This document shows positions 17,301-22,838 of a stretch of 35,859 nt of DNA, piece by piece; the first letter of the stretch is position 1; every line of letters starts with the position of its first letter. The notes under the pieces were generated by a model. The model saw only the letters and a list, made by a program, of their open reading frames with translations, made no database searches and was not told the DNA's origin. Both the position numbers and the translations under genes were made by a program. Source of the DNA: a virus; the IMG/VR virus record IMGVR_UViG_3300046532_004207, positions 1-35,859 of that record. One strand, written 5' to 3'.

Positions 17301-18827
17301 AAAACTCCAGCCATGCTTACCGCTGGCGAATATGTTGTCCGTAAAAAGATAGTTGATAGACTCGGAGTTAGCTCCCTGAATAAAATGAATCAATCTGGGG
17401 ATGTGGATAGTTCGCTTACTAATTTGTATGACAAACCAAACGGAGACTCCATTGACGTTTCAACCTCCGGTTCCGCCGCTCTCCCCCCAATGATGAGATT
17501 TAATGAGGGCGGACATCTTAACGCCGCTCTCTCTAAGGCCAGTCAGCCAATTATTCACCTTGAGAATGGGGGCTGGATGAATCCGCTCGTGGCCAATAAA
17601 GATGATTCGCCGGGTATGAAAATAGGTAAGGGGGCTGGTTATTTACTTGGGTCAATGGGTGCTAATTATTCCGACAGGGACAAATCCCAGAACTCTGGAC
17701 CAGAAGCTCCGCAAAATCCAAACGAGACGCGCCTTAATACTTTTTCCTCCCTTAATATTGATCCTACTGGCCGCCAAATGACGGCAAGGTATAGGCAAAA
17801 TGATGATTATTCTAAAAAATATAGCGACCACCTACTAGCCAAATACCAACATGGAGTTGATATGCAAAACCAAAAAGTCGACAGCAAAGCAGCTCAACTT
17901 CAGGGCATAGCTGGTAGCATTACTACTGGTTTGGCTTCTTACGGAATCCAGAAGGGCTTTCAGGCCCTCAGTAGTCTGGGTAAGGTCGCCGGATTCAATC
18001 CCCTTAAATGGAACGAAAAAGACGCGACTGCGCGAACCGAAAAATATTTTAAGGACAACGAAATTACTAGCACAAACTTTCAATCCAAGGACCCCTCTCT
18101 ATTCGAAAGTACCAGACAGGGATCTAACGTAATGGGACGAGCGGGAAAAAGATTTAGTCGGGAAACCTCTCCGTACGGAAGCTTCGACGGCAACGTCCGC
18201 AAAGGTAGCACATTTCAGTACAACAAAGATCAATGGGGAGAGTTGCACCAAAAAGGCTATGTAGAAAATACCCATGATAACTTCAGGGGAGTAAAGCAAC
18301 ATGCCCCTAAATGGAGAGCCAGAAGTCATGAATTTGAAGATAGCCTAAAGAACAGCGCAAAAACCCTTCAGGATTTCTTACACACAAGCAGCCGAAACAA
18401 AGGCTCCAAGAATCAAGACCCCTCATCTGCGAAATTAGGCTTTAGCGCTGGGGGCAGAGTTCAGGGTCCATCCGGAAGGGATCAGGTTGGTCCTGTTATG
18501 CTCGATAGGGGAGAGTACGTTATTCGAGCTTCCAGCGTGAGTGGAGTTGAGAAGCAGTATCCCGGCTTCTTCGATAGGTTAAACTCGATGAAGATGAACG
18601 AAGGGGGTCCGGTTGCTCCCGTCAAGAGTCCGCTAGATCCGGCAGCTGAATCCTCGACTAGCCAAAGCTCAAGCAACGTAACTGTTAATATAAACGTAAG
18701 CTCTGGAGGCCAAGCCTCCGTGGAGGGCGGAGGTGGCGGCGAGCAAGCCTTTGCTGCTAAAATTAAGGATGCCGTAATTGGGGTTATATCTCAAGAAAAG
18801 CGGGTTGGAGGGATGCTGAATGGCTAA
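5376..18827 (+). CDS. Giant tail tape measure protein, TP901 type, with embedded modules (4,483 aa)
   Basis: ATG 5376 has an AGGAAAAAGG ribosome site. Residues about 40-300 match the TP901/PhageMin_Tail tape measure core: ARVIAFGASAAIIGG, NTSQSLEVAAEAALEFSRQG, then an ITARGGSVIGNSFKTIFTRI stretch. Residues 545-2333 are a chain of globular modules bounded by ten GG-x-(I/V)-P-(N/S)-(F/Y) motifs; most tape measures lack this. A Pro/Ala linker follows (about 2346-2375), then a hydrophobic Gly/Met/Ala-rich segment (about 2385-2530), probably able to enter a membrane. Long charged coiled coils run through about 2560-3860. The C-terminus carries two TPAMLTAGEYVVRKK-like phrases (about 3970 and 4380), a usual tape measure ending. 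The frame is continuous. If fully helical (0.15 nm per residue) it would span about 670 nm; without the module block, about 400 nm. It is the tail length ruler and probably a channel component. It overlaps the next gene by 8 nt. Confidence 0.93.
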   Translation: MQGLGLKTYQIGLGQSVEAVVSRINRRGLAVKVRASDFTQPLGRMSAKANEFTKSLEASNARVIAFGASAAIIGGVTTSFVQLVVQATKVEKILGDINAVLNTSVANLEKFGDGLFNVARNTSQSLEVAAEAALEFSRQGLSMEETLKRTNDALILTRLTGLKAADSVKGLTAAVNGFADVGLSTASIINKLAAVDVKFAVSADDLINALARAGAVAQDAGVSFDQLIGAVTAAQQITARGGSVIGNSFKTIFTRIQRSSTVNRLEELGIAVKDITGKTLPALTVLQNLSDTYDTLAYSTKAAVAEQVGGVFQINVLKAALKDLGKENSIYTQATLTSSSATNQAYQKNAQLQKTLSSIAEQTLTTVRELTANLGELTIAPALKEFLDAANKIMGVFSDMLGEKEGESIGGDFAKGISRAIGNVMAGPGMFALVMIFAKLFSQAFKFAKNSVKDLLQIQSIKEKERAIQESIVDAMIQNETLSTELLKLSGNKAKQEEIVLKLLQKQTAQIEAQRQIAKDIAPSLRRAGVQPNLIVEPAKKTKASGHIPSFGPATPMESRKERAGAQKAGYAAGPVSTMSIPQMGRVVYNKKETVKKFDGMRQPAIMPPQESMAGKTYRKDFSGKHGFDPYKNSGFIPSFAVAPVRGTPQSVFWDYKGNRRKSALSGDDTRELREVHGYDYVNNSWQGINKTGFRLNPKAKNINKKYYKNVGRGAEPVRLSYLEEMMYHDRRLPITDKTAVRSFEKERGLPSGNSISGDSYMNPDFKKKTGVKGLSDLGPHMKKGGLEGPVIIGYDSRQNKIQLSEGHHRVAAALDLNSGLKGQGGDFHRNIPALVQGGPLDSTGGRDYSMGVVNLSKTPRKIPKSVTEALKYNSGRVVGGTWKPSEFGIPNFALEAARIGSSNILRLPTSRMITETTKTDFKGKKHTGWKTLEAPLDNIQKFAASYADEFSALKGMGINLLQRKMYFANQTSLVPKKDTRAVAKTQRTARLAKKGTFANLNQHKITGSAYETALDDNALGGKGYKNTWAGSYGLKGETKGIGNQNAKVDFIKEGRVPIEAKYGKYTPANLIAKSIRLFSDQYVEDYLRAGGEGALAGNMSDRKFNESKKLLEDLGHTGVNTNMIRDWGLSSGLVPNFKFLYQPAISADKIPTDFPTFPIPSVAGKEVDVLGSTNSYYTDPKQLHDFMHTEGKIMLGRLNTPRTEDAGGRLSYLRYNMPNKLYHRLLGKGTGIMGDKKRGPLLRSNSKAYLNRTRMEVHEPFHQQNMNSELNSLYGMHSTGKPIKGFKNKPIANKAYMNNNVQLKRFGKGKVTLTPPSIWNNRASLAALKLDTSQSKLFNIGSLAGNENFIGDMARSVPKGDRGKALREVYGTGDIKALSKYIPSDSAAGGFIPSYADPAVHQPDINRLLFKPIMRARTPKDVAMIAKNFAVSHSTGALSGRYAEGTTGEQKDFEDYLQVGLGEDSYKWEDTKDPYSEANIDTSQFAYETGRDSIASGAVSHTTRLSTANQFAGSAQNVSLSDIGTERDPNAALAAGYTGPPKHIKGNHPIEKNAAEQVKLYRGHDGAVHETNVPKKNIFGYDKIIRVLSLKSRHPRYPMLDRMKKSITDGTFFEYWAKKGLFLNLNGKRNDKKLIGMEDDLGARSGKYYNSPMPSAYPRRMREPGDTIKGEDEVIQLLSGGLIPNFIDPPRKEKPFEIPKNPHAPSGAAVKLYRHGNSIPRKLGGTAHTTINSSMRSFHGGQVPLRSFTSLSGLKTQYKKVAGAKASQVSSNYSEYLLNQSDLHDLSATGGPQNGIFTADPTRINHLKGMQDPRLQGKYQRYMYNSASGNYAGGLIPNFIRAGAGGPRSRVTSKEFAKLSTGLSRWTARNQPDPRLKLIGPEKLFTIPRRRQDETIQNIRQFISSPEYQQTQAPDLKKKITRFYARLLGGSSSDSPDRTFTRHHDPSFEGRIAASGGLIPNFLKTHGGARPGTGPKSSIPWGTLTKTTKDNWKKGEHLDQGSYRDWVNFIQYESDGPKIKLGSYASGRNTIKTFAGTTGKNGKLAAKLYTPYLSKLDPDVGKRSKYGTEVEKALAANWGRKPTPNAYPMDYINNETSLTGTASIPRGGLKLMTDSTVGDSVISPSGHGKVHFFSKFLAHWAKTNPATLKTKLAGADPTFSSTDLDGLPYRDMIGRGSVKTLGTDQKNVDVTAIGSGLIARQKRTLTDLIDEDKTYKFKYDKDYWTYDPFISGNTLMKEGDMASSGHVPNFANPLVDAISREKNALSESGSNARVYVDQDNRLKNIKNPMGLLVANTRDEPSSGSQGVNRAINMGLDPKTHGASSGMMPNYAGIVHKNPFGMPGMPATNPPAAAPAAAPAAAPAPGSGGGQTAPSGGGVNPGAGGDMMMKMMGLTTLMYAFEGALGGANEEVGGFGKTLKILSGVVMGASQAMMISMMLTKGALGKAAGATKAGGGMLLSGGKTLIKGGPGGVIAGRAKGLAGMAKGAGGMIKGGAGMAMGMLGPLGVAAALLIPIFTALKENLGWFTSATEQSAKELEKVEKKMGALGDAAQSAKSAQENSNKLEELKSLGKSRSIAQEEEYVKLQVSSVKNEVKLADSVDSVTRNFKLSDSQLKDLNGSYTEQITMLGKLQIEQARLAGIMARTKSRTKDFEEDHGEGMWATMFSDTTEQKRSKLHDLARLEGKDRGNTAMDMFDMDKVNAMSPKKRNEMLRSLQSSAQEAIPTMYNNLKDQTDSAGWGTGKIWAAKEDWFGALDWESAIKGESQDSGGEVYDNALAPMQEWSQQYKDVLTNPEAGSMALPDLYASALKTGSKSSLIGSGSGNLYNKKVLSNEAAEGMINAITDSIQKGVKPQKSKANFDVQATSRQAKLMSELQTDRLKTMNDMSQKRLDIESKILQNAEKRLGLDTEMEDFFGILTDGEKINRATNSSLRTSREKTQSTNKGINLDAKSKNIDIFKDKINKDIINKDIMEETVGLRLDKIKQVLLDQDIKDEISKLKKGLEERKVEKAEKTKDKFYKDKDTYREHMSREGDDGGVGIESAEQRVFFDALGAAGGGGIGFSVESFNKKLIEFAKLAGTSVSKIKEVMEMKIDLDAGELDFTFNGAEGIDPFGIANNDFTVNEYRKGENAPDGYESTALSWGLEQMKELQRESRLTSTTPERRAKIVDEIADHKKNVNSPFQVFDGSDTGTDETKANTMNRLLSDGRANKGNNASVKMATKQANYNNTLAEANVDNEAGQMNNLTIKAYQIRIKQAIKDADFADAKFWKGRLDDFVETSGEVTRAKLKADAEAKIPKKQKTSTVGTSADADPNTALALIERVNAERKARKAAGPAEGPDVGRTKEMQASNDMLKAKLAGLNETKADKIARIKAQYSIGATPPASAPADKAKPSPASAPVDIAKKTAGIAARTVPRDPSLATPAAFQSGMAFTQTQGNPWIPHTASSVLDEASSKSQTKEMKDSVRDLGDELFNELEALKAKRMTQGDDKPLDVNMTDVASTIQRVIGKEDTSTQINAIKEFNAKNEKPDQASLTGLTGEGMDQFSLSLAKVEAERRNKINVNNEAGDLDVERIGIEALKEHFQKRTVQGATAAQDMLKKIESQPGGLQGQVSEAAGVQLKARGMFAPMEGKVAEAQLSATQSQLKDGSLRKVMMMEEKKALATLLRNNIIDLEKSKINNDLLDGTKRGLELTRTSLSKKTEGMRAGLIEIQNKLKLANLTEELAKQAQIEIQTKLKGLDLEYKTLDAKQRYYENTNALAEEVAKELKNRAKTDDMKRSRTQEEWLQQDNKDVERGNGKTYRQNRVGNEFKDQMGQRGQNIKDSRTAMKYHNEGGNSLRASESRLGMLQLQKEQNIDQGKTRLFSDTIAVKIAEVNNELERFNETLANTTFDSVKQGFRDMVTAMGDGTKSMGDAMLGFLGGIANAIHEQLLDRATKQITSGIFEMMGMGKISENNRGGLIRGYASGGSVGSSGKTPAMLTAGEYVVRKKIVDRLGVSSLNKMNQSGDVDSSLTNLYDKPNGDSIDVSTSGSAALPPMMRFNEGGHLNAALSKASQPIIHLENGGWMNPLVANKDDSPGMKIGKGAGYLLGSMGANYSDRDKSQNSGPEAPQNPNETRLNTFSSLNIDPTGRQMTARYRQNDDYSKKYSDHLLAKYQHGVDMQNQKVDSKAAQLQGIAGSITTGLASYGIQKGFQALSSLGKVAGFNPLKWNEKDATARTEKYFKDNEITSTNFQSKDPSLFESTRQGSNVMGRAGKRFSRETSPYGSFDGNVRKGSTFQYNKDQWGELHQKGYVENTHDNFRGVKQHAPKWRARSHEFEDSLKNSAKTLQDFLHTSSRNKGSKNQDPSSAKLGFSAGGRVQGPSGRDQVGPVMLDRGEYVIRASSVSGVEKQYPGFFDRLNSMKMNEGGPVAPVKSPLDPAAESSTSQSSSNVTVNINVSSGGQASVEGGGGGEQAFAAKIKDAVIGVISQEKRVGGMLNG
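7275..8060 (+). other. ParB/Srx-like module within the tape measure
   Basis: This is the segment between the second and third boundary motifs (residues 634-893). It contains GPVIIGYDSRQNKIQLSEG followed by GHHRVAAAL (H808, H809, R810). That layout, a short strand pair and then (D/E)-G-H-H-R-x-A-A-A, is the signature of ParB N-terminal/sulfiredoxin-like domains, which occur as NTPase or nuclease toxins and in phage proteins. Activity is not shown. The other half of the module (VFWDYKGNRRKSALSG onward) is unrecognised. Confidence 0.5.
8040..8795 (+). other. PD-(D/E)xK nuclease-like module within the tape measure
   Basis: Between the third and fourth boundary motifs (residues 889-1139) lie E1012 in a helix (SAYETALDDN), D1050 (KVDFI) and E1060-A-K1062 (VPIEAKYGK), followed by a helix. 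The order helix-Glu, then D, then E-x-K about ten residues later, is the catalytic signature of PD-(D/E)xK phosphodiesterases such as restriction endonucleases and Holliday junction nucleases. All three core residues are present, so it may be active. The call rests on the motif and spacing only. Confidence 0.5.
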
Positions 18828-19623
18828 CAAGAACGCTGTATCAAACTATGAGCAACAATTTTATTTATCTGGAGTTCTACTTTCTGGAGTTACTTCTCTA
18901 AATGGAGGATACTCGATAGATGAGTCTCCTATAAATATAATAGGAAAAGGCTACACGTATCCAGTTAGACACAATCCTCTCGTGGGGAACTTCAGTATAT
19001 CAAAATATTACATAGGAAAAGAGCCCTTACTTGATTATACCGGAGACAGCCCCATCAGTGGAAGTATTAATTATGGCGGAAAAAGCTTTGGATTTAATAG
19101 TGGGTTCTTAACCGACTATTCCCTTTCTGCCTCAATAAGCTCCATACCTACGGCGAACGCGTCAATAATCGTCTACGGTGATGTCGGCTCGGGAATAAAT
19201 GCTTCCGGATCCAACGCTCACCCTCCTATCCAGATACCGAATCAAGGATCAATATCAATTAATGCAAGCGGCTATCAGACAAATAGGGTCACTCAGTTTT
19301 CCTATAACCTAAGGATAGACCGTAACCCAATCTATAAAATAGGCTCACCGTTTCCCGTTCAGGTTGATCGAGGGTTCCCTATTACTCAAGAAGCTAGCTT
19401 CTCAATTGACGTTGACGAGTTTGAAATAACAAAGATTCAAGAATATTTAATATCCCCCAAGCAACAGGATATAGAGCTTTCCTTCTCCAACCCCATCAAT
19501 GGCAACGAAATAGAAAAATTTGAAATAAAAAACGCTAGATTACTTAATCAGTCAATAAAGTCTAGTAGTGATGATATTTTATCTGTTGAATTAAGCTACA
19601 TTGGATATATTAATAAGAAATGA
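18820..19623 (+). CDS. Tail-tube-like minor tail protein, paralogue 1 (267 aa)
   Basis: ATG 18820 lies inside the end of the tape measure gene (8-nt overlap), with GGAGGG at about 18807. The protein is rich in Ser, Gly, Ile and Tyr in an alternating beta pattern with almost no helix, as in tail tube and distal tail folds. It shares phrases with the next gene: FLTDYSLSASISS and ANASIIVYGDVG against YLTSYSFSLSPNG and ASASFLVYGEL, and FSYNLRIDRNP against FSYNISVNRNP. These show a paralogous pair. The position between tape measure and gpM-like genes suggests a tube terminator, distal-tail ring or adaptor between tube and tip. The exact role is inferred. Confidence 0.7.
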   Translation: MANKNAVSNYEQQFYLSGVLLSGVTSLNGGYSIDESPINIIGKGYTYPVRHNPLVGNFSISKYYIGKEPLLDYTGDSPISGSINYGGKSFGFNSGFLTDYSLSASISSIPTANASIIVYGDVGSGINASGSNAHPPIQIPNQGSISINASGYQTNRVTQFSYNLRIDRNPIYKIGSPFPVQVDRGFPITQEASFSIDVDEFEITKIQEYLISPKQQDIELSFSNPINGNEIEKFEIKNARLLNQSIKSSSDDILSVELSYIGYINKK

Positions 19624-20786
19624 AATTTTTGCCATACGAAGACGTTCCTCTTTATATCTCCACCAATGAGGGTGATGGCGAGTATATATTCGCGGAAAGC
19701 GCGTCTCTATCCGTTGACCAACCTTTGTCCGTTACAAGACAGGTGGACGACAATCTTTTGCAGATATGCGAATTTGGACTCGGGGAGGACATGGAATACC
19801 AAAGCCCCACCTTTCAATCAAACACCTCTTACACAGTATGCCTTGGCCCAGCAAAGGGCCCTCCTAAACCTTTAGCTACGTCGATATACAGAATCCCCTC
19901 AGGAACAAAGGTTTCTTTTCCGAATAATAAAAATTTATACTTCAGCGATGACATCTCTCCAGAGGGGGATGATTTCTTGGTTTCGTTGTACCCCAAAAGC
20001 GGTGGGTGGACACTGAGCGACGGGGAGTCCCAGAGCGGATATTTCGAGCCAGTATTTAATTATGTCTCAGATGGCCCAGTTCAAGGAACCCTAAATGTTG
20101 GGTTTTACCCCAATACTGGAAACTTAAAAAACTTTTTTAATATAACTGGCCTATCAAACCCAACTCAATACCCGCCCATTGACGAAGGAAAAATAACGGG
20201 TTTTCTCGGAGATTTCGCATTTACTGATGCGTATCTTACCTCTTATAGTTTCAGCCTGTCTCCGAATGGAATCTCGCAAGCCTCGGCATCATTTTTAGTT
20301 TACGGAGAATTGAAGCAAAACTCCTCCCTTTCTCAAGACTATTACTCATCCAACCTATACCAGCAGCAGTCTGTCCCGCACGGAGAAACAAGTCAAGTAA
20401 TAGGACATACGAGCCTAGGCATCAACCACCCAATATCTTTTAGTTATAATATATCCGTCAACAGAAACCCAGCATTTGTATGCCCCACAGGATCAGACCA
20501 CAGCCAAGGCAGAGTACCCACTAGGGTAACAAAAGAAGGCACTACTATAGAAATGTCAATAGAGGGGGATAGTATTGATCCCAACATACTATCGAACGGA
20601 TTAAATGGCAAACGAGCAAATATCACCGCAGAGCTTAGGGACTTGAGTTATTCCAACTTTAGTGATAATTCAAACGGCTTCATGAATAGCTTTAGTTGTA
20701 GTGGAGTAATAGCCTCGCAGTCTCTTTCCGTTAATTCCGCCGGATATCTCAACGGAGCTGTATCAGTCACCCAATCTCTCTCGTAA
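19620..20786 (+). CDS. Tail-tube-like minor tail protein, paralogue 2 (388 aa)
   Basis: ATG 19620 overlaps the previous stop by 4 nt (ATGA). The C-terminal two thirds are homologous to the preceding gene by eye, sharing the (Y/F)LT(S/D)YS, (F/I)(L/I)VYG(E/D) and FSYN-x-x-x-(N/D)RNP blocks. The N-terminus (about 120 residues, including PSGTKVSFPNNKNLYFS) is extra. The sequence is beta-rich with low charge and no signal peptide or membrane helix. Repeated tube-like domains in tandem genes suggest stacked rings between the tube and the tip. No enzymatic motif is seen. A sugar-binding or adaptor role cannot be excluded. Confidence 0.7.
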   Translation: MKFLPYEDVPLYISTNEGDGEYIFAESASLSVDQPLSVTRQVDDNLLQICEFGLGEDMEYQSPTFQSNTSYTVCLGPAKGPPKPLATSIYRIPSGTKVSFPNNKNLYFSDDISPEGDDFLVSLYPKSGGWTLSDGESQSGYFEPVFNYVSDGPVQGTLNVGFYPNTGNLKNFFNITGLSNPTQYPPIDEGKITGFLGDFAFTDAYLTSYSFSLSPNGISQASASFLVYGELKQNSSLSQDYYSSNLYQQQSVPHGETSQVIGHTSLGINHPISFSYNISVNRNPAFVCPTGSDHSQGRVPTRVTKEGTTIEMSIEGDSIDPNILSNGLNGKRANITAELRDLSYSNFSDNSNGFMNSFSCSGVIASQSLSVNSAGYLNGAVSVTQSLS

Positions 20787-21940
20787 TGAATATTGAACGA
20801 ACAAACTCAACATCGATTTCCAGCCTGACAAGCTTTGGCTCCTCAGCTGCATTTTCCTCGATAGCTTACGAGAACACCTTTGGTGACAGTCACCACCAAA
20901 GGCTACTGAAGGGGATCAATGGTCTAACTATGACATTTTCTGCAAAATTTGAGAATCTGACCGACCTTGAATCAAGCAATATTATTTCTTTCCTGCAAAA
21001 ACAATTTGACTATGAGGCTCAATCATATTCCAATGAAGGCCGATTTACAAATAAAAGAATTGTTCCATTTGAATACCAGCCCTGCTTTCCCTATAAAAGC
21101 AATAGGTTTACGTGTTTAGATTTTACTCACGACAAAACTTCATTTAACGTCAGTTCGATTACGGCAAACATGATGTGCGTAGGGGGTAGCATACTACAGA
21201 ATACGGAGTCCTCCGCTGGGCACAACTTAAACACTGATTGCAATCTGTCTAGTGCAGTTATTGCGGCCAGTAATTCCGAGCAAACCATAAATTTCTCCGC
21301 ATCAGATAATTACTGCACCCTTAACCCTAATAACGTCCTGTACAATAGCGATGATTATAGAACGGCAAAAGTTGACTTTCCGGTTAACATACAGGAAAAT
21401 GCAAGCTCAAGCGTAAAACTTAAATCGGAGTTTGGGTTTCCCGCTGGGAGTTATTCTTCCCAGCACACAGACTTAAGGAACTCTATATATTTGCATAACC
21501 CCAACGATTGCTCATATTATCCCAACAAGCCAAAGTATAACGGAGGGGAAATAGATTTCAGAATGTTTGACTTTAGGCCAAGCGGCTCAGTTTCAATTCA
21601 AAATTCACCAAAATATAGAAGCTCTTCTCTAACGGATTTCTATAAGGTTTTTAATAAATACGGATTTAATCCAAACCTTACGAATTTACAATTAGCATTT
21701 GATGGGAGATCAGATATAGAAGCAAAAAAAATATTGTTTTTCCTTGAAAGTCACCTAGGTTATAAGAAGTTTTGCTTTCATCCGCAAAAAGACTACGGGG
21801 GGAATCTGCAGTCAAGTGCAAACACTCCTCCCAGTAAGTCTGGATTAAGTTTCTTTTATTGCCCAGAATGGAACCATACATTTAACTACCTAAACAATCA
21901 CTCTATTAGCACAACATTTATAGAATGTTTAAGCAATTAG
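20786..21940 (+). CDS. M: gpM-like minor tail protein with two copies of the domain (384 aa)
   Basis: The start ATG 20786 overlaps the previous stop by one base (TAATG). The N-terminus has the lambda gpM-family pattern: an F-G-D-x-x-x-Q-R-x-x-x-G-I-N phrase (FGDSHHQRLLKGINGL) followed by an alternating strand and an SNIISFLQKQ helix. The C-terminus repeats the helix-strand part (SDIEAKKILFFLESHLGY) and ends with the usual (Y/C)xEW phrase (FYCPEWNHTFNYL). This suggests two gpM-like domains in one chain; lambda gpM is about 109 aa. gpM sits at the tube-tip joint and forms a ring with gpL. Position just before the gpL-like gene agrees. Confidence 0.75.
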   Translation: MNIERTNSTSISSLTSFGSSAAFSSIAYENTFGDSHHQRLLKGINGLTMTFSAKFENLTDLESSNIISFLQKQFDYEAQSYSNEGRFTNKRIVPFEYQPCFPYKSNRFTCLDFTHDKTSFNVSSITANMMCVGGSILQNTESSAGHNLNTDCNLSSAVIAASNSEQTINFSASDNYCTLNPNNVLYNSDDYRTAKVDFPVNIQENASSSVKLKSEFGFPAGSYSSQHTDLRNSIYLHNPNDCSYYPNKPKYNGGEIDFRMFDFRPSGSVSIQNSPKYRSSSLTDFYKVFNKYGFNPNLTNLQLAFDGRSDIEAKKILFFLESHLGYKKFCFHPQKDYGGNLQSSANTPPSKSGLSFFYCPEWNHTFNYLNNHSISTTFIECLSN

Positions 21941-21946
21941 TTTTAT

Positions 21947-21955
21947 TATAAATAC
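21947..21955 (+). promoter_or_regulatory. TATAAATAC box before the gpL-like gene
   Basis: TATAAATA is an exact match to the T4 late promoter core, but it ends only 1-2 nt before ATG 21957, and no Shine-Dalgarno is seen. If used as a promoter, transcription would begin inside the gpL-like gene and serve downstream genes. It resembles the TATAATAC boxes at 1011 (minus) and 32190 (plus). It could be chance in AT-rich DNA. Confidence 0.25.
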
Positions 21956-21956
21956 A

Positions 21957-22838
21957 ATGGAGCAATCTATACATAAGGAAATATTTGAGCTTGAACTCTC
22001 AGTAATAGTGGTTCTTTACGAAATAGTACTCAAGGATCACGGTGGGGCAAAGTATTATTTCCATGCCGGAGAAAATGGATACCAAAACACATTGTATTAC
22101 GGAAACGGAACCGGAGCAAATGCATACCACTACATTCCTGTGTCCGCTCAAGGATTCGACTATACGGACGACACCCTTCCCAGACCCACCATCAGCTTTG
22201 ATAACACAAACAGTTTTTTCAGCTTAAAGACAAGATTCTTTGAGGATTTTATTGGCTATGAGATTAGGCGCATTAGAACTTTTGTGAAGTTTTTGCATGG
22301 AAAAAATTTCCCCAATGACATCAATCCATATGGCACCCCCACCGAAGATTCCTTTCCCACGGAAAAATATGTCGTCAATCAAAAGACCGCAGAAAATTCA
22401 GAATTAATTTCCTTTGAGCTAACATCTGCCCTCGAAAAGGAAAGGGCGTTTATACCTAATCGCAAAATAGTCTTCAACACATGTCAGTGGCAATACAGAA
22501 GCTCCGTTGGCTGTGGGTACAATGGAGCTCCCGTTACGGATGGCAGAGGTAATGCTATTTCCCTTACCTTGTCGGATAAAGGAACATTTAATATTTCAAC
22601 AACCTATAACGAAGGTGACTATGTTAAGATTGAAAATACAATCAACCCCAATTCACCACCCAAAGTTTATGTATGCTTGAAAGATAACACCACGGGCATA
22701 AAGCCCGACAACGGAAAAGATAAATGGCTAGAAGACGCTTGCCCCAAAAATATATTTGGGTGCAGAGCTCGCTTTCAGGCCGAAGAAAAAGATGACGGAT
22801 TACCATTTGGGGGATTCCCTGGGACTTGGGAACAGTAA
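21957..22838 (+). CDS. L: gpL-like tail tip protein, Fe-S cysteines split by an inserted module (293 aa)
   Basis: The C-terminal part carries the gpL pattern C-x-W-x-Y-R...C-G-Y...C...C: C176 and C186 (TCQWQYR, GCGYNG), then C262 and C269 (ACPKNIFGCRARF). In lambda gpL four such cysteines hold an iron-sulfur cluster at the tail tip. Here about 75 residues separate the pairs. They include a sequence like a chitin-binding (ChtBD3/CBM5/12) module: YNEGDYVKIE, VYVCLKDNTTG and KWLEDA. Residues 1-170 match a gpL ring domain in position, and the GAKYYFHAGENG-like start is plausible. Start ATG 21957 lacks a ribosome site but follows the previous stop by 16 nt. The gene overlaps the gpK-like gene. Confidence 0.85.
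   Translation: MEQSIHKEIFELELSVIVVLYEIVLKDHGGAKYYFHAGENGYQNTLYYGNGTGANAYHYIPVSAQGFDYTDDTLPRPTISFDNTNSFFSLKTRFFEDFIGYEIRRIRTFVKFLHGKNFPNDINPYGTPTEDSFPTEKYVVNQKTAENSELISFELTSALEKERAFIPNRKIVFNTCQWQYRSSVGCGYNGAPVTDGRGNAISLTLSDKGTFNISTTYNEGDYVKIENTINPNSPPKVYVCLKDNTTGIKPDNGKDKWLEDACPKNIFGCRARFQAEEKDDGLPFGGFPGTWEQ

Noticed and set aside
22756-22791. TTG start giving a 260-residue gpK-like protein
   Set aside because: It adds 12 residues that lie wholly within the gpL cysteine region and do not resemble a gpK N-terminus; ATG 22792 is preferred, though not proven.
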